A stretch of 64,000 nucleotides of DNA from NCBI GenBank assembly GCA_021399435.1, contig JAJTUP010000093.1, positions 168,436-232,435 of the forward strand, given 5' to 3'. This stretch comes from Diaporthe sp. PMI_573 (taxonomy: Eukaryota > Ascomycota > Sordariomycetes > Diaporthales > Diaporthaceae). Under the pieces are notes generated by a model that was not told the DNA's origin, did no database searches, and saw nothing but the letters and a program-made list of their open reading frames with translations. Of this stretch, positions 20,851-31,993 are shown piece after piece; the stretch's first letter is position 1; every line of letters begins with the position of its first letter. The translations under genes and the position numbers were made by a program.

Positions 20851-23125
20851 ATGGACACCGGCAGCAATGATCTATGCAGCCTCTGCCTGCGGGCCCTAAC
20901 AATCGATGATCAGCTTGCCGGCGGAACCACACGGGTGGATACCTCGAATGGAAGAACTGTCTTGGATCTTTCCGGCTTTGAACGCAACGATTGGCAAGAT
21001 ACTGGAACCGACGGAATCCGCACTCACAGGGAAGCAAGTATGGACGCATTCGGATGGAGACTGGGTAGTACGGGCTATGGCTTCGAAGGTTCTAGCGTGC
21101 ATCGCACGGATCAGTACCGTCATTTCTGTGCTGGGGACCACCACAAACGTCTGGTGACGGTTCCTAGCATGCTTGAACTTCCTGAATCAGCCGTCGGAAC
21201 CTGTCAACTGTGTTCGACACTGAGAGCTCTCTTCGAAAAAGAATACAAAGACTGTACTTGGTGGAACAATCAAGGTTCAACACTCCATTTCACTCTACAG
21301 TACGAATGGAGTGAATATCGTACCATTTTTGATTATGAAGATGAAGCTACAGTTCAACCGTCCGGGCAGATGCTTGACAGCCTGGCGGTGCTTGTCTTTT
21401 GCCCAGATCAGGAGCCGAACGAAGCGCACGTCTACGAATTCGATGTAGTGGCTTGGCCGGGTACGTCTCACAAGGTTCTTTGATGGACAGCATCAGCTAA
21501 TCGACGAATTCGCGTATCAAGGGCCGTGCCAGGAATGGCTCGGAATCGAAACCACACCATTGGATCCTGATGGGCCAACGTCTGACCGAAACGTTGGCTT
21601 CATGAGACAGTGCATTGACGAATGCAACAGGGACCATCCAGAATGCAAGAAAAAGACCACCGAGACCACATTTGCACCTAGGCGCTTATTGGATCTCAGA
21701 GACCCCAAGAACGCTTCAGCAAGACTCATAGAGAGCGGCGAGATTCTTTCCTTGTGTCCTCCCAAAACTCAGCTACAATACGCCACGCTCAGTTATTGTT
21801 GGGGTGACTCACTCACAATGAAAACCACTCAAGCGAACAAGTACGAGCACAAGACGACAGGCATCGACATACAAAGCATGCCGGCGACCTTCCAGGATGC
21901 GATTCATGTTGCCCGAAAGCTTGGAATCCCATATCTTTGGATTGATGCCCTTTGCATCGTGCAGGATGATCACGATGACTGGGAGGCTCAAGCAATCACA
22001 ATGTGTGATGTTTTCGCGCACTCGCAAGTCACTATCAGCGCTGCCAAATGCTCTTCGTCTGCGCAGCATTTTCTTGAACGGCCCATTGATCAAATAGTGA
22101 CTGTTGACTTCCGATCTACAATCGATCCCAGTATCTCTGGTCAATACTCTGTTCGACTCGAGCAACGAGAACCTATGTTCCCAGGACAACAAGACCTTGC
22201 GGGGTCGGCATGGGAGACTCGTGCTTGGGTGTGGCAAGAGGAGGTCATGTCCACACGGCAAGTTGTCTTTGGCAACAAAATACTGCAGTTCAGGTGCAGC
22301 AAAGGAATTCGTTTAGAGGATGGACGACGCCAGTCTAACCCATTCATGGTTTTGAAACCATCTATGTGGTTCTGGTTCAACGCCATACGTAATTACTCGT
22401 CGAGGGCGCTTACAGAGGCCTCGGACAGACTTAAAGCAATAGCCGGCGCGGCCAAGTTCATCGAAAGCCGCAAAATTGAGGAAGGAAAGCCAGAAAATTA
22501 TCTTGTGGGGCTGTGGCAGAATGATGACTTCGAATGGCAACTCCGTTGGGTATGCAATAAACCGACATTGTCACTCACCGAATTGATGGGATTCTTGCGG
22601 GATAGGAAGAAATACATTGCACCCTCCTGGAGTTGGGCGTCTCGAAATGCGGGTGTCGATTGCCTCGTGAGCGGTACTCACACTACGATTCGAGTCATCA
22701 GAACGGACTTGCAACCCTCTCACAAAAATGCCATGGTATCGGTCGCATTCGGTTCGTCGATTACCCTCTCTGGAAAGTTCCGACCAGTACCATTGAAGCT
22801 AGAGAGCGCCCATCACGTTAAAGATTCGGGCAGATGGCCAAACAGATGGGAAGCATCTGGCACCTACGGCCGCACTGACTTATGGCTGGATTGGGTGCCC
22901 AGAAATAGTGATGTCGAGGGTCGCAAACTTGAAAGTAGTCTTTGTCTCCTCTTGACAACCATACATGACAACACTGCCAGGGGTGCTCTTGGCGGTCTCC
23001 TCATTGCACCAGAACGAGATCCTGAGACTGGAGATATCTTTTATTACAGACTTGGGGCATTTGAACATAAGGGTGACAGAGCTATGCTCCTGAATCTTCC
23101 AGAACGAGAACTCACTCTTCGCTAG
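20851..23125 (+). CDS. HET-domain (heterokaryon incompatibility) protein
   Basis: Exon 20851-21460 and exon 21522-23125 (intron 61 nt, donor GTACGT, branch GCTAATC, acceptor CAAG) join in frame to 737 residues. The N-terminus has Cys pairs (DLCSLC, GTCQLC) typical of the region before HET domains in this class. The HET core has all main blocks: LQYATLSYCWGDS, then ARKLGIPYLWIDALCIVQDD, then VTISAA, and later GSAWETRAWVWQEEVMSTR. A C-terminal block YIAPSWSWAS (P-SWSWAS) is also standard. The protein is expected to be an allorecognition or regulated-cell-death component in the cytoplasm. All core residues are intact. The in-frame upstream open frame ending three bases before the start suggests the original protein may have been longer. 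Confidence 0.9.
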
Positions 23126-23490
23126 AGAGTTCAACATCCTAGTTGAAGCATTGAAAAATTTCGGGGTGGAATGCTTTCCTTGGAACGATGTCCGCATTGT
23201 GAGCAAACTACCTGTAACTGTCATCGTTGAGCTTATATGCAGTATGAGTCCATATTGGCAACGTGTTCCCGACGCCTATTCCCACAGCTATGTGTCTAAC
23301 TGCTTTTAGTAGGAGGCATTTACCGTGAACTTTGGTGATCCTGTGAGCACGAAATTCGGTGACACTCAACGTGCAAAGCTTGGCAACCCTCGTCCCCACT
23401 CTGTCAGCCTGAGAAACTCTGCCATTATTGATATTTGGCCAGAATGACATTTAATCACACAATCAAGCACTGGGAAGCGCAACTAATGAT

Positions 23491-23498
23491 AAAAAAAA
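23491..23498 (-). terminator. RNA polymerase III terminator of the tRNA gene
   Basis: Eight T on the minus strand, about 20 nt after the tRNA 3' end; fits a Pol III oligo-T stop. Confidence 0.75.
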
Positions 23499-23517
23499 GT
23501 GCAAAATAAACAGTGTG

Positions 23518-23620
23518 CGACACCAGTCGGATTTGAACCGACGCCTCCGAAGAGAATAGATCATCTCAATATCCCGAGAACATTCGAGTCTATCGCCTTA
23601 GACCACTCGGCCATAGTGCC
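23518..23620 (-). tRNA. tRNA-Ser(CGA) with intron
   Basis: On the minus strand the sequence folds as a class II tRNA. The acceptor GGCACTA pairs with TGGTGTC using G-U wobbles. The D-arm starts TGGCCGAGTGG. Anticodon stem ATAGA/TCTAT encloses loop CTCGAA...A with anticodon CGA. A 21-nt intron lies after position 37, then an extended variable arm (TCTCTTCGGAGG) and the T-arm GTCGG-TTCAAAT-CCGAC. Discriminator G fits serine. An intron in tRNA-Ser(CGA) is known from other fungi. Confidence 0.9.
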
Positions 23621-23937
23621 ATATTTGCAGGCTTCCGATTAGGGCCTCATGATACTGGGTTTGCTGAAAGCGAGGCGGCATCGAGGTTGTCCCGGATGCG
23701 CCAGTATATCATCGGTGGCAGGGGTTAGAGTACATCGTAGGAGGAAGAGCTTTGGCAGATTATACCGTATTGGCAGGTGCACTCCATATAAGACTGGCTT
23801 CGGAATGTTTGGTCTAGGCTGCCAATGCTAATGAAATGTGTTATCGTCCTCCTCTGTGTTGGTATCCAGCCACCTCAGTACTGCTGTGTTAATTGTTATG
23901 AAACTGTATAAAACTCCTGGCGCATTGTATTGTGTGT

Positions 23938-26900
23938 TCAGGTCCCCTCGCGCCCGACCATCCACAGTTCCCTGAACCTGGATCCTTCCGTTTCGATTAA
24001 TGTCGAAGGCCGCCCTGTCTCCACAATACTACCAGCATCCATCATGACGACTGTATCATATTCCATGACAACATCCAGCCGATGGCTAATCATAATGACC
24101 GTGTAATCCCCGAATTCTTCTCGGATAATCTTCTGCATGGCCCTATCGGTGTCATGGTCGACACCAGAGCTGAACTCGTCGAGGAGAAGAATCCCGCGTT
24201 GCATCGCGCCGGTGTCGCCATAGCTGTTCCTCGTGTCTCGGGCCCTGCTTCTGTGCCTTAGAAGGGCGCGAGCAAGATTGAACAGCTGTTTCTGCCCCTG
24301 AGACAGCATGACAACATCCATCCCCGCTGCAAGACCCCCATGTTCCTCAACCAAGTTCCTCAGTCCGACGGAATCCAGGACAGCCCAGCAGTCTTCCTCA
24401 GAGGATACACCAAATGGGTCCAGGTTCATCTGGAATGAGGAACCGTCTGGCAGGAATACCACATCCTGGGGAATTGTGAGGATGCGCTCCCGGAGGCTGG
24501 TACGATCGACCAGTTGAAGAGGTGTGTCATCGATAAATATGCTTTCAGTACAACTGGGGAGAGGATCCAGAAGCCGGAGAAGCAGTGATATTATGGATGA
24601 CTTTCCACTTCCGCTTCGGCCACATATGGCGACTTTCTCGCCGGGACGTATGATGATGTCCAGGCTTTTCAATGCCAATGGCTGCTGTTCTGTGCTGGTG
24701 CTATCGCTGCCCGGGTTCTCACCCCCAGCGGCATCAGAATCTGATGATACCGGTGACTCGATGCTCATGTCCCTAGCAAAGTATTCTTTTAGTAGTGGTC
24801 GAGCTTTCGGGATGTCTTGGTACACTTACGCGTATGTGGCCGACACATTGTTCAGCCTAATCCCTCCTTGTGGCCAGAACGGTGGCGGGACCAGTGTTTC
24901 GCTACCATGTCCTTCTGGCTGAACCTTCTCGCTGAAGCTCTTCAACCTGGCAACAGCACCGATGGACGTCTCGAGAAGCGTGTACATGGTGATGACGTAC
25001 ATCAAGCCTTCAGAGAAGCTCATCAGTGTCACAAGACTGGCGCCCGTGAAAGCTGTGTTGGAGCCTAGCTGCGTGGCCAGTGTGACAATGGCGACGGCGA
25101 GAATCGCAACTATGAGCCGGAGCACGAAGCCCAGCCAATGCTGGATGATGGCTAGGAGGTAGGCTGGTCTCTGGGATGTATCCAGATAGGTTCTGTTCAA
25201 GTGGGTATTTTCCGAAATCCATCCAAATGCGCGGATGGTTGCTAATCCCTTGATCGTGTCAATGAAATGAGAGCTGCGGTCGTTAGCATTTGGTTTCGAA
25301 CATTAGTATCAGCTGGACTTACTAGAGTGGGCCTTTCATTTCGAGGTCCAAAAGCCGCATCTGTCGCGATGTGCGGAGGTAGAATTTCTGTATGACATAC
25401 AGAAGTCCAAATAGGAATGGATACGTGATGGCAAGGTATGGGGAAGATGTGGCTATCACAGCAGCCTGGCCCAATGATGAGAAGACATAAAGAGACATGT
25501 TCGATAGAGCCATCGGGAGCCTGCCGTCAACCAGAGTCATGTCTTGGGAAAAAAGATTGGTAATGGTTCCTGTGTCCGTCCTGGAGAAGAACTTAAGGGG
25601 CGCTGAGATGACTGTAGTCAATGCATCCTGGTGCAGTCTAGACCCAGATTGGTGTACAATCTTTGTGAAGCATATCAGGCTCATAATGAGCAAAGAAATC
25701 GGAATGCAGATCTGGAACAGAGCGTAGAATCCGAGAAAGAAGGAGGTCGAGTGATCAGGGTGCGCAGATGCGATATCGTCAGACCAGAAGGTCAGCCAAA
25801 CATTTGGGAAGCTGTAGAAGAACCCCCAAGCCACGGCAGACACCAGAAATGCCAGTTTGGACAAGATGCCGATGCGAGCAAAGTAATGCTTGTAGACCTG
25901 AACGTCACCAAACATACGGCTGTGGTCATCTTTTTCTGACTTATCTGTGTCTCCGTGGGTATTTCTGGTAGTCAGCTTCAACTTTACCCCCTGTTCCGTC
26001 GCACCTGTTGAAATACTTTGCCCATCATCGGACTTCCGACGGGCTTTATCCTCAACATTAAGGCTATAGACATAGCCCCGATTGGATACCAGTTCGTGAA
26101 ATGTGCCCTGCTCAGAGATCGTCCCCTTCTCATTCAGAGCAATGATGTGGTCAGCAAATGGCAAATATCTCACAGAATGTGTAGACAACACCATAGTTGC
26201 TCTCCTGCGGCGGAGGATGCCATCGGCCGAGAACACTTTCCGGAAAACCTGGTCCTCCGTATCGGCATCAAGCCCTCGGAGGACGTCATCGCAGATCACG
26301 ATATCAGTGCCATGGTACAGGGCTCTGGCAAGGCAGACCCTCTGTTTCTGGCCACCGCTTAGGGTAATGCCGTCAGTGCCGATTCGGGTCTGGTCTCCTT
26401 GCGGGAGCAGGACGTCCAGGTCATGACGTAGCACGGCTGCTTCAACAGCCTCGTCGTATCTGTCCTTGTCAAACCGTGAGAATCCAACAATGTTCTCTCG
26501 AATGGTGGCGTTGGAGAGGTAGGGAGTCTGGTCGCAGTATCCGACTCGAGTCGAATTAGCAGCAAAAGAAGTTCGTGTTGTTCCCCGTGCCACAGGAGTC
26601 TCGCCGAGCAGCGCTTTGCATAATGTTGACTTTCCAGAAGCGACAGGCCCAATGATAACAGTCAGGCCTGCGGTGGGAATCTTGAGGTCGATGCTTGCAA
26701 GCACATATCGGTCTGAATTCCACGCGAAAGATCCACCTGATATCTCAACCGCGTATGAGGGCGAGATAACAGCCTTACTCCCTACTGTGTCCCCGAGACT
26801 GTTGACTGTCCTTGACTCGTCCTGTTGTGTTGATGGAGTAGCGACTCTGAAGTCTCGACGATCGTCCTTCTCCAAAAACACCTGAATCCGGTCGAGGCAT

Positions 26901-28684
26901 GTAAAGGCCGCCATTAGTGTTTGTATTGACTGAAAGAGAACAGACAGCGGCGTTGCCAGTAGGACGATATAGGACATTGAAGTGAAAATCGTCGTCACCC
27001 CGAGGCCACGAGCTGCAAATGCAAAGGCCATTACTGGTGAGAGGCAAAGAGGAGTAACACCGAGGGTTGCCGTGAAGGACAGAATCACCCGGAATCGTGC
27101 CCCGGCTCTCAGTTCGTCAACACGCATCTGCTGAACCAATTTGCTTATGGGGGCAGCAAGACCCGACATCTTCAAATTCTTCATCTGTCCAACCACAGTG
27201 GAAGTAAGCCCGACCCGCTTCTGGATCTGCTCCATCCAGGCCTTTTGACGTGGCCCGGTGAGTCGGGCCAGGATTGTGGAACATGCGGCACAGACGCCAA
27301 CCACGATCAGGGGAGCAAGGAATGCCAAACCGATCTGCTGTGAGAGGAGCCAGCATGCAACGGCAACCTGTGCCGTGTTGGCCCATAGCTCGTGTATGTT
27401 CAGGAATCCGCCGATTATGCGCTCGATGTCACCACTCATCAACGTAAGTGCAGAGTTGTCGGCTGCAGGGAGGCCCACCTCTGTGGTTTTCCTGTAGATT
27501 GCCGCGACCAGTGCTCCTCTGGCCATGTACATCGCACGCTCCTGGTAGTACCAGTAGAGTGCGAATGTGATAGCAATGCCGAGATATATGAGGATCGTTG
27601 CTCCGATAAGCCCGTACCCGCTGTTCTTGGATGGATCTGGGTTCTCTAGATAGCTGAGAAGAGTGTTGATTAGGAATGACTGGCAGAACTGGAACACAGC
27701 CATTGCTGCTCGCGGAATGACCGGTAACAATATCGGAACGGTAAGAGTCTTCATCAGCGCTTGGGCAAGACCATATTTATTATGGCGCTTTGCAGACACC
27801 GACTTGTCTCTGTGCCGTTCCAGGTTCTTGTCCAAAGTCTCGGCACACATGGCTGGGTCAAGAGGGTAGAGGTCGCCAACTTTCAGGACCTTCGCATACC
27901 CAGACAGAAAGAGGCGATTCAGCCAGATGAATGCACCTAGCCCAAACAGACCACTTGTCTCTTCTGGGCTGTGTTCCTTCGAATCCCAGGATATCCATCG
28001 CGCCTTGTTCTGTGACTCCAGGAGCAGAGACACTGCTTTGAAAGCCAAGGCACATGTAAAGACCCTGGAAAACGTAACTTCTGTCTGGTGCTTTGAGGCT
28101 AACCACAAGGTACGGGTCTGCGCAACGTCCAGGAGTAGCGTGAGGGTAAGGTAAAAGCTGAGCAATATCGAGGGCCTTGGCGACCTTGTATGCTCCAGAG
28201 GAGACAGGGCGACGAGTCCTAAACTCGATATAAAGCCCAAAGCTGATGCAGAGACTAAGTATGCTTTGTACGCCCCGCCATTGGCGATGCTCAATACCAG
28301 CAGGGTCAATTGCAAGGCGGAAAATACGATAAGTATGCCCTATCGAGTCGGTCGTTTAGCTGACAATACTTGCCAACGGCAAAACCCTGCCATTTTCTTA
28401 GAGACCTACCACTTTTGCAGAGCAGAGTAGCGTGCCGCCCACAACCGCTTTTCGATTCCAAAGAAAGGCGAGGCGTGAGACGCACGAAACAACGAACACT
28501 CTTCAACTTCAAAGTCAGCAAAAGCTCGGCATAGCGTATAATGTAGTACAAGACAAATGACTGACGCTGAGGGTATCAATGAGAAAAAGACCTTCTCGAA
28601 TTTGATAGTAAAGTCAAAGTCGCCGCGGCAGCCCACAACGGCCGGCTCGATTGCCCCATCATTCAGACACCCGGAAAAGTCCAT
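23938..28684 (-). CDS. ABCC-type (MRP-like) ABC transporter
   Basis: Exons on the minus strand: 28684-28410, 28339-25323, 25273-24830, 24772-23938. The last three join exactly in frame (donors GTAAGT, acceptors CAG and TAG). Total length is about 1,520 residues, usual for fungal ABCC exporters. Order: TMD0-like helices in exon 1 and early exon 2; first membrane domain; NBD1 with Walker A GPVASGKST, signature LSGGQKQR and Walker B IVICDDVLRGLD (Asp instead of the catalytic Glu, normal for NBD1 in this subfamily); second membrane domain; GLATIRAFGW; NBD2 with Walker A GRSGSGKSS, signature LSQGQKQ and Walker B ILLLDEFSSGVD with the catalytic Glu. It would export conjugates, toxins or metabolites at the plasma or vacuolar membrane. 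The exon 1/exon 2 join is one base out of frame with the best sites (donor 28409, acceptor 28340), so that junction is a lesion, an error or a mis-chosen splice. Confidence 0.85.
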
Positions 28685-29989
28685 TGCACAGTGAGATAGG
28701 CAGGGCTGGCCGCTGTAATACGATAATCAGCCCGTATCAAGGTGCAAGCGTCAATCGGAAAACGTGTCTCATTCGCATGCCGTCGAAGAAGGCTCAGAGG
28801 AGCCGGCGTGACAATGCTCGCAGTCTTGATAACCCTGGAGGACAGAAATGGGCATCAGCCAGCTGCAATTAAAAGAAGGACTGCAATTACTCGGATCTCG
28901 TCTGCATCGTTTCGTAAATTGGAAAATGTGAATTTTCCTGAGGTCAGATGTGTTGGATGAGGTTTGGGATGTGTGACACAAGTGGACGGTGAATGAGCTC
29001 CACAAAGTGATAACCAACAGGCTTCGGGTCAGCAATTTAACCGTCCTTCCCTAACGGGTTAGCACACTTTGAGGCTTGCGTATGCATCTCCCCCTTATCT
29101 CCGAGGTACTAGTAGAGATGACAGTGGAGAAACAAATGCAGTTGGCAAGGTCATGTGTATATGATTTGGTTGCAGGTCATTTGGAGCCCTAAACGCGGAC
29201 TCATGCAAGTCATTATGCCAAGCCTGTTCCTGCATTTGCTAATTGCACCTGATTCCCCAACGGTTGTCTCCTTGTGTAGGTAGGTTGAAATTATTTCATA
29301 CTTCTCTTCCCCAGAGGACAAAAAGTCTTAACCCAGTTTCTTGTTAGAAAGAGCCTGTTGCACGCGTACAGAGCTGAAAAGGTTGAGGTCATTTGTGAAG
29401 GCACAAGCCATCATCCGGACCCTGCCCACTCAGTCCCACAGATTTCTCCGCTGGGCTCCTTACATATTACACCAATAGGTCAGTATTACGTACATGGCTC
29501 TTCAAGCTTGCTGAATGAGCAACAAAGTCCGAAGTCCATGGCACAGCAGCTTTGCGCCAGGAAACGATCCATGCGGATTGCGTTTGTGTCGGAGGGGGAG
29601 ACGAGGGAGAATAAGTGAGTTAGACAGGACGAATTGGACAACAGACAACAGACAACACCGAATGCGGACATTTTCGAGACACACCTGCATTTTGACGATG
29701 AACTTGGTTTTTACGACAAAGGAAGCGCAATTTCGAAGACCTATTCCCGTTAGTATATGTGAGCCTTCTCGTGGGCCGTCCTTACCCGCGTGTAAGAACA
29801 AAGGCAAGTCAGCCGTTGGCAGACTTTCGTTAGAGTAATTTATCCAGCAGCTCAAGTCATCTTCTCAGCGATACATAGCTGAAAATCTGCCTTCAAGTTA
29901 CCATCCTAGATCAGGAGACCTTCTCAGGAGGCTAAGTTAAAAACAACACGATCAGGGGCCCGAGAAAGAAGAACGGTGTCAAGGCCAGC
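28685..29989. other. Divergent promoter region
   Basis: About 1.3 kb between the divergently transcribed ABC transporter (minus) and SAP/F-box-like gene (plus). It contains the promoters of both and a short ACAACAG-type repeat near 29637-29655. No gene was recognised. Confidence 0.4.
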
Positions 29990-31360
29990 ATGGCTTCGAA
30001 AAATGAGCATCTGGTCTCAAAAGCGGACCTGCCTTATTATAAGAGTGCTACCGTCGATGGACTAAAACTGCAGCTTCAAGAGAATGATCTTCCAACAGGC
30101 GGCCTGAAATACGATCTTTACGAACGTCTGGTTGATGCTGGGGTGCGACTTTACACCGACGACAGGTCCGGTGATGAAATCGTCAGCGAGGAAGGCAGCG
30201 GCCAGGAAGGCAGCGACCCGGAAGGCAGCGACCAGGAAGGTAGCTACCAGGAAAGTAGCGAAGAGGAGGAAAGCGATGAGCCAGATGAGGACGAGCCAGA
30301 TAGCGACGAGCCGGATGATAATCAGGGAAGAGATGGCCGAGGAGGAGGCAAACGACGCAGAGACGATGACGACGTTGATAGTGACATCAGTGACGAGGGT
30401 GACGACGGAGGACGGCCGAGAAGAAAGAGGGTGATGATCGGCAGAGTGCTCCCGCTAGAACTCCAACATCAAATTATCGAAAGATTGCCCCCCTCTGCAC
30501 TATGGAACCTGATAGAGGCGGCTCCAGAGGTGTACTTGAGCGATGTCCCCGGCGGCATTAATGCACTCCGGGTGGAAGCAGAATATCAGCGGCGTCTCGA
30601 CCACCCCCCTCTACCACCAGAAAGACCTCGTACGCATCCTGATGGCGGGCCTGTTCTGCCTCTAAGAAAGACTCCACCCCCTCGGAGGAAGGCTCCCCCT
30701 CCCGACGATAGCCCCGAACGCCCGTTGTCCCTGTTGGAATGGGTAGGGAGACGGGTTACATACGAGGCTCGGTTCCGGGCCGCCAACCGCACGCGTATCT
30801 CGCGAGTCGTCGATGAATACCTCGCGGCGTACGGGGCGGCTGACCCTGATCCAGGCCAGAACCCACGGGACGACATATTGTATTATTTCCGGCCCCGCCC
30901 TAACTTCCAGGCCTTGTTGATACCTCGCACCCCCCTCACACAAGCCGCCCTGAACGCACTTCCACATGTTGTGCACCTCCTCATTATACGCGGCGCACCT
31001 GTGAACCAGGTGCTGTTTAGCAACACGGCTCTTGATCTGGCTTTGACCGGGCTCGGTGGGGACACAGGCATAACCGGCGAGGCCTGCGTGCAAACCGCCT
31101 TTGCGCTGCTCGGAGCTGGTGCCGATGCGTCGGTGCTCGGCGTGATGGCACAGGGTGAGGCTAATTCGGTGCTTGAGGACCTGACTGGGGTCGCTCGGCC
31201 TGTTGACGACCCTGATTTCGATTGGCCTAGGATCGACAACCCTTTTGGCTTGAGCATCCGCCAGTTCATTGCTGACGAACGCTCGAGTTATTTCGACAGG
31301 ATGTTGTTGGCAATGTATTCGATTTTCACCAGGAGTTTGTCGTATCCAACATTCATTTGA
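29990..31360 (+). CDS. SAP-domain and F-box-like protein with acidic repeat linker
   Basis: A single 456-codon frame starting at an ATG in good context. Residues about 10-50 resemble a SAP motif (KADLPYYKSATVDGLKLQLQ, then GLKYDLYERL), a helix-turn-helix that usually binds AT-rich DNA. Residues about 60-145 form an acidic linker of GSxQE repeats followed by Asp/Glu/Ser and a basic RRKR stretch, a possible nuclear signal. Residues about 150-180 (VLPLELQHQIIERLPPSALW) look like an F-box, which would recruit the protein to an SCF ubiquitin ligase. The C-terminal part (VVHLLIIRGAPVNQV, then TAFALLGAGADAS) resembles degenerate ankyrin repeats. Function is unknown; a nuclear substrate adaptor is plausible. 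F-box and ankyrin calls are by eye. Confidence 0.6.
   Translation: MASKNEHLVSKADLPYYKSATVDGLKLQLQENDLPTGGLKYDLYERLVDAGVRLYTDDRSGDEIVSEEGSGQEGSDPEGSDQEGSYQESSEEEESDEPDEDEPDSDEPDDNQGRDGRGGGKRRRDDDDVDSDISDEGDDGGRPRRKRVMIGRVLPLELQHQIIERLPPSALWNLIEAAPEVYLSDVPGGINALRVEAEYQRRLDHPPLPPERPRTHPDGGPVLPLRKTPPPRRKAPPPDDSPERPLSLLEWVGRRVTYEARFRAANRTRISRVVDEYLAAYGAADPDPGQNPRDDILYYFRPRPNFQALLIPRTPLTQAALNALPHVVHLLIIRGAPVNQVLFSNTALDLALTGLGGDTGITGEACVQTAFALLGAGADASVLGVMAQGEANSVLEDLTGVARPVDDPDFDWPRIDNPFGLSIRQFIADERSSYFDRMLLAMYSIFTRSLSYPTFI
30186..30267 (+). repeat. 15-bp coding tandem repeat (GSxQE)
   Basis: Five to six 15-bp units, each close to GAAGGCAGCGACCAG, encode Gly-Ser-x-x-Glu pentapeptides in the acidic linker of the SAP/F-box-like protein. 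The first units are most alike and later ones are diverged. Confidence 0.8.
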
Positions 31361-31993
31361 TACCTAGCTGGCGGGACAATGCTGTAATCGGCTATATCTT
31401 GAGCGAAGGGTAACTTTTGACGGCTCTCCTGCTGAAAAGCGTCAACTGGGCAATATTTGGGGTCTGACGGAGATGGGCTGTCACTTATTGGGCATGGGCA
31501 TGGGCATGTTGATAGTCCTTTTGTTTCTGCTTACTGATATATCTGTATCTGACTTCCAATCCATCACTCTTTAAATAAATCGTTTGCACTTCTCCAAACT
31601 GATAATGAATGCCTACTGTGATCATTGTTTGACGTTTCCCTTCTCTCGTGGCATCCCCAAGGCTGTCTCTTTCTCCATCAGTGATCGACTTGCCCCCGGA
31701 GTAGCGATGGACTCAAATTCGGCACTCTGATTGAAGAGGTTGGATCATATGTTGATTTGTCAAGAAAAAGCTCCTGTCACCTATGAAAATGCCTTCACAT
31801 GGCAGTTGTGTGTTCTTCGAGATCATAGCCTTCACCTCAAAACCAGTCCTGGGCAAGATTGATTCCATCGCACTGCCCAACCTCAAACCTTCAAAATTTG
31901 AAAATAGCCTAGTCACACCTAACTCACTGTCAAGTTACCAGGCAGAGTTTCCAGCCCTGTATGCGTGTCAGCAGCTGTACCTTGTCACAAAGT
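31361..31993. other. Intergenic between convergent genes
   Basis: 3' flanks of the SAP/F-box-like gene (plus) and the DUF1996 gene (minus). No further feature is seen. Confidence 0.4.
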
